In this document: positions 1 to 5,617 of the stretch, piece after piece
Numbering within the stretch: the stretch's first letter is position 1
Layout of the letters: each line of letters starts with the position of its first letter
Assembly: GCA_030039895.1 (NCBI GenBank)
Contig: JASHUR010000399.1
Span: forward strand, 1 to 8,335
Source of the DNA: Acidobacteriaceae bacterium
Lineage (GTDB): Bacteria; Acidobacteriota; Terriglobia; Terriglobales; Acidobacteriaceae
Reading direction: 5' to 3'
DNA: 8,335 nt
Position numbers and translations under genes: made by a program
Notes under the pieces: generated by a model
Told to the model about the DNA's origin: nothing
Database searches by the model: none
What the model saw: the letters and a program-made list of their open reading frames with translations, nothing else

Positions 1-3000
1 GGATATCCGAATCCATGCACAAGGTAGCCCGTATTCCCTGTTCCCTCGTTATAAACCGCCGCCGTCAAAGCGTTCCGCACCACAATGTCGTCCATGTAGC
101 TGTCGATCGCGGTCTCCTGTAGATGCACGCCGTACGCAGGCCGGTCCGCCGGTGTGAACTCCGATGTACTGTAGCTCACAGTCACATTGCGCATCACGAA
201 GTTTGACTGATGCCCTGACGTCGTCGACTCCTCGCCCAGCAACACTCCGTCCGACGTCGTATCGTTCACCGTTACGTTATCAATCAGCAGTCCACGGAAC
301 CATTGCAGCTCGAAACCGTGCGTCGCATTGGCATTCGCGAGCACCACAAAGTCGCTGAACGTGCATCCCTGCGCTTGCGTCGTATTCCCCAGATAAAACA
401 CGTCTCCGCTCAGGTTTGTCGGAACGGTCAGCGTCGTCGCCGCAGCACTGTCTGCATTGACAGTCGACCCGCCCGAACCAATCAGATTCACACAGGCCCC
501 GTTGGTCGGCTCCGACATCGTCGCCGTCACGTTATACATTCCCGGACCCAGCCGCACAGTTTGGTTCATCCCGGTACTTACTGCCAGCGCCACTGCCGCA
601 TTCCATGCAGCATTTACCGTGGTATAGGTTGTGCCGTCCACTGTGACTTCATTGTTGATCTTCGCAGCGGTAAGCGATCCCGTCACTGATACATTTGCCG
701 TCCCATTGCTCTGCCCCTTGACCGCAAATGCATTCACCCATGCCGACCCATTCCAGGTGTCATATTCCCACCCTGCACCTGATCCGGTATTGTCCGGGCC
801 GCCCCTGGCGCAATACCGGTTTAGGGCATGCGCCTGGCCCGAAGGTGGCACATCGTACCAGCAATCAGAATCAAAAAACTGATGCCCGAATGCGTATCCA
901 CCGGAAGTGCCCGGATTTTGGCTCAGCACCGGATCGTTGTAGGAGTTGATCCTGCTTTCATACCATGGCACAGCACTATTTCCGTAGGCCCCACTGGTTA
1001 CGTTAGCGTAGGTCGAATCCGCATGGTTGCCGCCAGGCTCAAGAATGCTAACTACGTTGTCTGTAGCTAGATACTGACCATTCGCAACTTCGTCAGTTTC
1101 CCCTTTGGATGAGCCAGCGCCCCCTTGCATAACAACCGAGCCGAGGGCAGATATCTTGACGCATCCCTCACCTGTTATTTCCTGCTCCGAGCAGAAACCC
1201 CACCATTCATCATTGTTAAAGTCGACGGAAACATTTGCTCCGCCGTCCTTAGACGCGAACGTCGTATAGCCATTCGGGATATTTCCTACGATTGCTTCGC
1301 CGCAGATATTACTCCCAGAATCATTGCAGTCCGCCGCCCAATTACCATTCGGCGGGTCAATATCATTCAGATGACTATCCGCAACCTGTAAGGTCCCGTA
1401 ATTGGACTGCGGAACCTCGGCAATAATCGAGCCTGCGGGCCACGCCGTATTCGACGGTGCCGTCGAGCCGCTGTAATTTCGGGTCTGAATATGAAATTGA
1501 CCGTCCCCTGCGAAGATGCCAATTACGTTCTCATACTGCCCCTGTTCAACACCAGACACGTCTGCTGAAGCAGCCGTACTCCCATTCGCAAAGTCCTGCG
1601 GCATAATGCGGTATTCCAAACCGCTGACGCTAGACGCATCTGCTGGATCATTGACGTAGCTCGGGAACCACTGCGTGCTGGCCACCGGCACTGCATTGGA
1701 AGCAATAGCGCCGGTTGTAGTCGTCCACGGCGGAAGTCCATTCGCCAGAATCGAAGCATCCTCATGTGGCTGCCCGTTAAGCGGGTAACCTTCACAATAA
1801 AACCCTTCGATCAAACCGGAGTAGACCGTCTGCGTCTCGAAGCAGGCCTCATACCAGTTTGCTTTAATGGAGCCTCCAATCACGGTTGGAGCAGCGCCCG
1901 CGATATAGAACGCCCCCGCCTGATTATCTGGAAGAATTGTCGGCAGCCATGTGGCGCTCGAAACAGTAGCCGTTCCACTTATGGTGGAAGCCGTCTGTAC
2001 CTCAAAACATTGATCACTTGAAGTACAGGAGCCGCTTGGATCGGCAGTCACGTTATTTGTAACGGCATTGGCTACATACGTCCCGTCAAGTACAGTTCCT
2101 GTGGTTCCAGCCACAGTGAAGGAGTGGCCGGCGACAATGGGCGATGTTGACGTAAAGCTGCCGTTGCCCCTGATATAGAAGGATGCCGTCGTTCCGTTGC
2201 CGTTGGCAGAGACCAGTGTTCCCCCGGTCCAATCGTAATTCGGAAACACACCGTTCACGCAGTTTGCGCCGAAACAGTACCCGCCGGCGTCCACACCCGC
2301 CGAGGCGATGTTCGTGTTCAGCCAGCGCATCTCATTGCCGGAACTGACGATTGGCCAGCGAATCGTATTCCAGGACGTATCAATTGCGTCTACGCGCTCC
2401 GTAGCGCCGTTTGACTGAAAGCCGCGCCCACCGCCGTTCGATGCCTCGATCTTGAACAGGCGAAACCCCGTGGCATTGTCTAACTCTATAAAATTAGCGG
2501 TATAGAGATGCCCCCCCGTCGCATAGAGGCGCATTCTCTCAATCCCACCGTCATATAGCCAGGTGTCAGGCTGAGGAATATAAGTTGGCTTATACACGGT
2601 AAAGATGTTTGCAGAGTCATTCGTCTGCTCGATGACCGTCGAGTCGATCCCATCCCCGATAACATGAAGGTTTGCCGGAATGCGAAGGGCGCTGCTGATC
2701 TTGTAAGTGCCTGCAGGAATGTAGACAGTCGGTATCATCGATCCCTGCGGGTTGGCAATCGCCCACGCAATTGCTGCTTCGATGGCACAGGTCGAATCTT
2801 GCTGACCCGCCGGGTCCGCAGCATTTGCGCATCCCGCTCCAAAGTCGGGATCTCTCACATCCACGCGCGGCAGCTTGGTTGTGATATTCGGCGCGTTCAG
2901 CGTCCCGCTCAGGCTGCCGCCGGTCAGCGGAAGCTCCGCCGCCGCAGAATCGTCAACATAGTGCTTAGTCGCCGCTTGGTTCGGCGAAACAGGATCGCCG

Positions 3001-3524
3001 CTTAGTTGCAGCGGTCCGGTCATTGTGCCTCCCGCCAGCGGCAAATAATCTCCGGTAATTGCTGCAATCGAGGAATCTACATACTCTTTTGAAACCGGCT
3101 GTATGGCAACTGTAGCCGGTGCGAGCTGGGCCCGCACTGAGCTGATGGAAACGCTTGCCGCAACCGGTATCACCCAGTATTCACGGCTTACTGTCCCGTC
3201 GTTCAGATGATATACAGCCGTGTAGTATGTCCCTGCGGGATACGCACCGGTGTTGGGCGCGAGTTGCAGACTCACGTAGCCGTTTGGCCCGATCGTCGTA
3301 GAAATGCTCCCCGCTGCAACCGCCTGGTTCGCCGCTGTTGAAAATGCTGGCCAGCTCACCAGCAGAGTCCCGCTGGCTACGCTTCCATCAGCGAGATACA
3401 CAGTGCCTTCAACGGTAGTGGTCGTTACCTGAGCGCCCGCCTGAGCCAATAACACCATCAGCATCAGTAACACTGCTGCTCCTGTTGCGCCAGCGGCCCG
3501 TCTCATGCCCGATATCAGTCTCAT
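1..3524 (-). CDS. Secreted tailspike-like protein with pectate-lyase-type beta-helix modules (3' end cut by window edge)
   Basis: I translated the minus strand from ATG 3524 to the left edge and found no stop: 1174 codons, C-terminus missing. The start has a purine-rich SD and a typical signal peptide: Arg-rich residues 1-9, hydrophobic 16-27, likely cleavage after AGA (29-31). Residues 33-130 form a Gly/Thr-rich, probably beta domain. Residues 161-172 (LPLAGGTMTGPL) and 198-209 (LPLTGGSLSGTL) are phage tail-fibre-type repeats, with KHYVD between them. Residues 219-300 match the start of the Pectate_lyase_3 family: DFGA at 227-230, then YIPAGTY at 268-274 and GDG at 290-292. A second similar module starts near 960 (VDGTTYTTVNAAW, GPGMYNV) and continues off the edge. 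Sixteen Cys occur as close pairs, fitting an exported protein. It probably binds or cleaves a polysaccharide outside the cell, but no catalytic residues can be assigned. It could instead be a structural adhesin. Confidence 0.88.
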   Translation of the reverse strand, partial: MRLISGMRRAAGATGAAVLLMLMVLLAQAGAQVTTTTVEGTVYLADGSVASGTLLVSWPAFSTAANQAVAAGSISTTIGPNGYVSLQLAPNTGAYPAGTYYTAVYHLNDGTVSREYWVIPVAASVSISSVRAQLAPATVAIQPVSKEYVDSSIAAITGDYLPLAGGTMTGPLQLSGDPVSPNQAATKHYVDDSAAAELPLTGGSLSGTLNAPNITTKLPRVDVRDPDFGAGCANAADPAGQQDSTCAIEAAIAWAIANPQGSMIPTVYIPAGTYKISSALRIPANLHVIGDGIDSTVIEQTNDSANIFTVYKPTYIPQPDTWLYDGGIERMRLYATGGHLYTANFIELDNATGFRLFKIEASNGGGRGFQSNGATERVDAIDTSWNTIRWPIVSSGNEMRWLNTNIASAGVDAGGYCFGANCVNGVFPNYDWTGGTLVSANGNGTTASFYIRGNGSFTSTSPIVAGHSFTVAGTTGTVLDGTYVANAVTNNVTADPSGSCTSSDQCFEVQTASTISGTATVSSATWLPTILPDNQAGAFYIAGAAPTVIGGSIKANWYEACFETQTVYSGLIEGFYCEGYPLNGQPHEDASILANGLPPWTTTTGAIASNAVPVASTQWFPSYVNDPADASSVSGLEYRIMPQDFANGSTAASADVSGVEQGQYENVIGIFAGDGQFHIQTRNYSGSTAPSNTAWPAGSIIAEVPQSNYGTLQVADSHLNDIDPPNGNWAADCNDSGSNICGEAIVGNIPNGYTTFASKDGGANVSVDFNNDEWWGFCSEQEITGEGCVKISALGSVVMQGGAGSSKGETDEVANGQYLATDNVVSILEPGGNHADSTYANVTSGAYGNSAVPWYESRINSYNDPVLSQNPGTSGGYAFGHQFFDSDCWYDVPPSGQAHALNRYCARGGPDNTGSGAGWEYDTWNGSAWVNAFAVKGQSNGTANVSVTGSLTAAKINNEVTVDGTTYTTVNAAWNAAVALAVSTGMNQTVRLGPGMYNVTATMSEPTNGACVNLIGSGGSTVNADSAAATTLTVPTNLSGDVFYLGNTTQAQGCTFSDFVVLANANATHGFELQWFRGLLIDNVTVNDTTSDGVLLGEESTTSGHQSNFVMRNVTVSYSTSEFTPADRPAYGVHLQETAIDSYMDDIVVRNALTAAVYNEGTGNTGYLVHGFGY

Positions 3525-3528
3525 CCAG

Positions 3529-3540
3529 CCTTCCTCTCCA
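3529..3540 (-). promoter_or_regulatory. Ribosome binding site of the tailspike-like gene
   Basis: On the minus strand the bases before ATG 3524 read TGGAGAGGAAGG followed by a few bases. This is a strong purine-rich SD at normal spacing. It favours Met1 over the in-frame Met7 at 3506, and starting at Met1 keeps the whole basic n-region of the signal peptide. Confidence 0.7.
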
Positions 3541-3552
3541 GAATCTTTCTTA

Positions 3553-3588
3553 CAAAACAAAAGGGAAACGCCGCCATCAGCGTTTCCC
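3553..3588 (-). terminator. Intrinsic terminator in the leader of the tailspike-like gene
   Basis: On the minus strand a 9-bp perfect stem, GGGAAACGC (3588-3580) with GCGTTTCCC (3571-3563), encloses an 8-nt loop and is followed by TTTTGTTTT (3562-3554). This is the form of a rho-independent terminator. It ends transcripts coming from the zinc-ribbon/sigma-like operon, whose last stop codon is at 3725. It lies only about 30 nt before the ATG at 3524, leaving no room for a normal promoter in between, so it may act as an attenuator for that gene. Confidence 0.8.
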
Positions 3589-3724
3589 ATGAGATTTCTT
3601 CACCCTTAAGTTCAGGATATCAAGTCAGGCTAGGTTCAAATACATCTTTCGGAAAATTTATAACTTACCTAGTATCTTAATCTTAGACTCTATTCTGCAT
3701 AATATGCCCTCTTGACACGAATTG
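3589..3724 (-). promoter_or_regulatory. AT-rich intergenic leader with possible promoter elements
   Basis: This gap between the sigma-like gene and the leader terminator is clearly more AT-rich than its surroundings. On the minus strand it has two -10-like hexamers, TATTAT (3704-3699) and TATAAA (3662-3657), but I see no good -35 at 16-18 bp from either. TATTAT sits inside the 11-bp palindrome GCATAATATGC (3697-3707). Since the terminator-to-ATG gap cannot hold a promoter, a dedicated promoter for the tailspike-like gene would most likely be here. The promoter call is inference; no gene is visible in this stretch. Confidence 0.3.
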
Positions 3725-4174
3725 CTACTCCTCGTAGACAAGAAGATTTCGCTCAAGCAACGCTTCTGTCAGGCGATCAAGGGCTGCGCCATAGCCTCTC
3801 ACCACCGTTCGCACGTCCAGACTCATCTGCTTGGCAACATCCTGCATTAAGTACTCCTGGAGTGCAATTTTCACCACAAGCTTTAACTGATGCTTTTCAA
3901 GGGTCCTCAGACACCGTTCAACATCAATCGAAAAGATCACTACATCCTCGAAGTTTTTCATCTGGCAGCTGGATACGCGCCCTCGCAAAGTAATGTCCTC
4001 TACCACCGATGGCACGCGTCCTACTGCTAGAGATGCGCGTAAATACCGCCGCAGCAGGCTTTCGGTTCGCTTGCGATAAAAGGCAAGGCTGCTCGCCGGC
4101 CTTGACGCATACTTCTGCCGGGCCGGTGTGTTTACCGTCGCCCATACATATGGCAGTGTCAATGCTGCGCTCAT
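3725..4174 (-). CDS. Sigma-70 region-4-like HTH DNA-binding protein
   Basis: 149 aa. I chose ATG 4174 rather than the ATG at 4330 because it has a near-perfect SD (AAGGAGGT) and overlaps the upstream stop as ATGA; the longer form would run through the zinc-ribbon gene in another frame. The N-terminal half is basic (FYRKRTESLLRRY at 32-44). FEDVVIFSIDVERCL (75-89) leads into a predicted helical region, then a helix-turn-helix at about 109-138 (YLMQDVAKQMSLDVRTVVRGY) spaced like sigma-70 region 4. There are no region 2 motifs, so it is unlikely to be a complete sigma factor and is better read as a region-4-type regulator or RNA-polymerase-interacting protein. I recall similar proteins, often annotated sigma-factor-like HTH, from Terriglobia genomes. 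It is translationally coupled to the zinc ribbon and lies upstream of the tailspike-like gene on the same strand. Its targets are unknown. Confidence 0.82.
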   Translation of the reverse strand: MSAALTLPYVWATVNTPARQKYASRPASSLAFYRKRTESLLRRYLRASLAVGRVPSVVEDITLRGRVSSCQMKNFEDVVIFSIDVERCLRTLEKHQLKLVVKIALQEYLMQDVAKQMSLDVRTVVRGYGAALDRLTEALLERNLLVYEE

Positions 4175-4368
4175 CGTGGACCTCCTTTCCTTGCTGCCGT
4201 GTGCAAGGCATGCATGCGGAGCCCGCCTGATCTGCGCTTGGCTGACCTCGAAAAGCCTCGCAATTTGACTTCGCAGGTGGAGCAGTAAACACTCGTGCGA
4301 TCTTGAGCGCGGAGCCACAAACCTCCGCACCCCTCACAAACCTTCAGGTAAACGCGCTTATAAGACAT
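4171..4368 (-). CDS. Small zinc-ribbon protein
   Basis: 65 aa from ATG 4368, with the stop TGA at 4173-4171. The start is set by GGAG four bases upstream and by conservation-like sequence beginning MSYKRVYLKVCEGCGG; an in-frame extension to 4527 is low-complexity and has no visible support. CEGC (Cys11, Cys14) and CSTC (Cys29, Cys32) form a four-cysteine zinc ribbon with 14 residues between the pairs. The tail after residue 37 is rich in Arg and Lys, suitable for nucleic-acid contact. The last codons also hold the SD of the next gene (AGG-AAA-GGA-GGT), and the stop overlaps that gene's ATG, so the two proteins are probably made together and may act together. The small size and the partner suggest a transcription accessory factor. 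That role is inferred from domain type and context only. Confidence 0.78.
   Translation of the reverse strand: MSYKRVYLKVCEGCGGLWLRAQDRTSVYCSTCEVKLRGFSRSAKRRSGGLRMHALHTAARKGGPR
4180..4187 (-). promoter_or_regulatory. Strong internal RBS deciding the start of the sigma-like gene
   Basis: On the minus strand AAGGAGGT is followed by CCACG and then ATG 4174. The site lies inside the coding sequence of the zinc-ribbon gene. Together with the ATGA overlap it fixes the start of the 149-aa protein and indicates translational coupling. Confidence 0.85.
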
Positions 4369-4372
4369 AAAT

Positions 4373-4376
4373 CTCC
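4373..4376 (-). promoter_or_regulatory. RBS of the zinc-ribbon gene
   Basis: On the minus strand CCTGGAGATTT directly precedes ATG 4368, with GGAG four bases from the start codon. Spacing is slightly short but usable. It supports the 65-aa start over the longer in-frame alternative. Confidence 0.55.
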
Positions 4377-4391
4377 AGGCAGACGCTACAA

Positions 4392-4424
4392 TCCGCGGAA
4401 CTGTTACCACCCGCCTCCGCGGAA
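4392..4424. promoter_or_regulatory. Pair of TCCGCGGAA palindromic boxes, candidate operator
   Basis: TCCGCGGAA occurs at 4392-4400 and again at 4416-4424. Each copy holds the perfect 8-bp palindrome TCCGCGGA, and the copies are 24 bp apart. They lie 24-56 bp upstream of the zinc-ribbon start codon, where an operator or an activator site would sit. Because each box is self-complementary, the two could also pair in RNA as a stem with a 15-nt loop. Binding by the divergent CI-like regulator or by the sigma-like protein is a guess. Confidence 0.4.
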
Positions 4425-4629
4425 AAGGGAGAAGTGCGCTGCGCTTGGCCCCTGTGAGCGGCTTACGGCAGTGGCTCCTTCTCGCTTGGCATGGATTACG
4501 AAATGCGCGCAGATCAAAGGGAATCATTTCCTTTCGCTGCCAGCGGCGACTCGCAATTTCCTCTCAGTGATTGCTGGGCAATGCACCATCCGGGGCTGGC
4601 CCTCTGCAGTTCGCAAGATGTAATTGCCT

Positions 4630-4659
4630 CTGCGATTCTGCGTTCGCGCACTGCGATTC
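4630..4659. repeat. 9-bp direct repeat CTGCGATTC, 21-bp period
   Basis: Two identical CTGCGATTC copies start 21 bp apart, which is two DNA turns, so a protein could meet both on one face of the helix. They lie about 200 bp upstream of the CI-like gene. With only two 9-mers, chance cannot be ruled out. Confidence 0.3.
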
Positions 4660-4697
4660 GGTCGTTGGCGAAAGTGTTTCCGACTCTATAGCCGTAG

Positions 4698-4767
4698 GTC
4701 ACACCCGTCAATTACTCGCCGTCACAGTTATCATTTCCCTTCAACATCTACTCTTTAGTCACACCCG
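4698..4767. repeat. 10-bp direct repeat GTCACACCCG
   Basis: GTCACACCCG occurs at 4698-4707 and 4758-4767, exactly 60 bp apart, with a shorter GTCACA at 4721-4726 between them. They are 86-155 bp upstream of the CI-like gene start, within operator distance. No binding protein is known. Confidence 0.3.
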
Positions 4768-4794
4768 GAAGACTGGCAAAGGCCGCTATGTCGC

Positions 4795-4809
4795 TTTGCA
4801 ATCAGCAAA
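4795..4809. promoter_or_regulatory. Small dyad TTTGC-N5-GCAAA, possible operator
   Basis: A perfect 5-bp inverted repeat with a 5-bp spacer lies about 43 bp upstream of ATG 4853. The size and position suit an HTH dimer site for autoregulation of the downstream gene. Five-base arms are common by chance, so this is tentative. Confidence 0.2.
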
Positions 4810-4852
4810 CTGCTTGGTAGAGGCGTATAGCTAGAAGACAAAATTCCACAAA

Positions 4853-5557
4853 ATGAATTTTTCTCAACTCCACGAACGGCTCCGCATTGAAATAGCGCGC
4901 CGTATCGACCGGGGACAGCTCACCGGCACGCTTCTCGCACGACAGACAGGCCTGCGTGCATCGCACCTCTCTAACTTCATTCGCCGCAAACGAAAACTCA
5001 GCCTCTCTGCGCTCGATCGTGTTCTCGCAGCGCAGGCGTTGAGTATTGAGGACCTCGTGCCCGAAGCGAACCGTAATCCAACTGAGCAAACGATGGAAGG
5101 AACCACACTCATCCCGCTGGTTTCAAATACCACTGCGATTCACTCGCCAGTCATCAATCAGCGGTCCATTATCGAACTCATCCATTTACCTTCTGGAATT
5201 CTCAACCAGCTCCGGCCGCGGCGTACGTTGGCCCGTCGAGAATGGCAACGTTTCCTCGCGATTCGTCTGACCGCCGTACAGGCCGAACCGATGGTCCCGC
5301 TTCTCGCCCCGCGGTCGATCGTCGTTCTGGACCGCCACTATAACTCGCTTGTACCCCATAATCCGTCGCGGCCGAATATCTATGCTGTCAACGTAGCCAA
5401 TTCGCTCTCTTTCCGCTATGTAAGCTACGACGCGAACCGAATCATCCTGAGGCCATATTCACTCGATCATCCGGTCGAAATACTTCGGCTCGCAGTGGAT
5501 GAGTCTCCCTCCAGCTGCATCGTCGGCAGGGTCTGCCTTGCAATCGCAGAACTCTGA
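4853..5557 (+). CDS. XRE/CI-type HTH regulator with degenerate S24-like C-terminal domain
   Basis: 234 aa. An in-frame TAG at 4832 and no earlier ATG make 4853 the only reasonable ATG; the SD is weak (AGAAGA, far upstream). Residues 23-63 form a lambda-repressor-like HTH (LTGTLLARQTGLRASHLSNF, then a basic RRKRK and LSALDRVLAA). A linker leads to residues 137-232, which follow the outline of a LexA/CI S24 domain: EPMVPLLAPRSIVVLDRH at 145-162, IYAVNVANSLSFRY at 176-189, and a terminal SCIVGRVCLAI. The usual Ser-Met-x-Pro is Pro146-Met-Val-Pro, and the usual Lys appears to be Arg188, so self-cleavage is not expected. It is probably a dimeric DNA-binding repressor that does not respond to RecA-driven cleavage. 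It is divergent from the zinc-ribbon operon, which it may control, and convergent with gyrA. The regulator call is firm; its targets are unknown. Confidence 0.8.
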   Translation: MNFSQLHERLRIEIARRIDRGQLTGTLLARQTGLRASHLSNFIRRKRKLSLSALDRVLAAQALSIEDLVPEANRNPTEQTMEGTTLIPLVSNTTAIHSPVINQRSIIELIHLPSGILNQLRPRRTLARREWQRFLAIRLTAVQAEPMVPLLAPRSIVVLDRHYNSLVPHNPSRPNIYAVNVANSLSFRYVSYDANRIILRPYSLDHPVEILRLAVDESPSSCIVGRVCLAIAEL

Positions 5558-5570
5558 CAATGATCACAGC

Positions 5571-5597
5571 AAAAAAGGGCGGCAATTCGCCGCCCTT
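5571..5597 (-). terminator. Intrinsic terminator of gyrA
   Basis: On the minus strand the stem AAGGGCGGC (5597-5589) with GCCGCCCTT (5583-5575) and a 5-nt loop is followed by a run of Ts down to 5571. It begins about 20 bp after the gyrA stop. The plus strand has no T-run after the hairpin, so it would be a poor terminator for the convergent regulator gene, for which I see no other terminator. Confidence 0.85.
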
Positions 5598-5617
5598 CTC
5601 GCATAGGATCTATTGTC

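Larger units (their letters stand above)
4369..4852. other. Divergent intergenic region between the zinc-ribbon operon and the CI-like regulator
   Basis: This 484-bp stretch separates two divergent transcription units and should hold both promoters, but no hexamer pair on either strand is convincing. I saw no RNA gene. Short reading frames on both strands lack an SD and look random. Besides the TCCGCGGAA pair it contains CTGCGATTC twice (4630-4638, 4651-4659), GTCACACCCG twice (4698-4707, 4758-4767), a further GTCACA at 4721, and a small dyad TTTGC-N5-GCAAA at 4795-4809. The density of short repeats fits a regulatory region. Confidence 0.6.

Noticed and set aside
1..3005. Several short frames on both strands in the left third, suggesting a broken gene
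   Set aside because: Direct translation of the minus strand from 3524 is open to the window edge without any frameshift, so the short frames are shadows of one intact partial gene.
3712..3993. Perfect TTGACA at 3712 on the plus strand with a 93-aa frame
   Set aside because: No acceptable -10 follows at 16-18 bp, and the frame is antisense to the sigma-like gene.
3725..4330. 201-aa version of the sigma-like protein starting at 4330
   Set aside because: The extra 52 residues overlap the zinc-ribbon gene in another frame and are low-complexity, while ATG 4174 has an excellent SD and an ATGA overlap.
3924..4337. 137-aa minus-strand frame overlapping both small genes
   Set aside because: It is out of frame with two better-supported genes and has no SD or recognisable motif.
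4171..4527. 118-aa version of the zinc-ribbon protein starting at 4527
   Set aside because: The added 53 residues are Arg/Pro-rich without pattern and contain the TCCGCGGAA boxes; ATG 4368 has its own SD.
4514..4834. Short frames on both strands in the divergent intergenic region (65 and 87 aa)
   Set aside because: No SD, no recognisable domain and mixed composition; more likely random frames in regulatory DNA.
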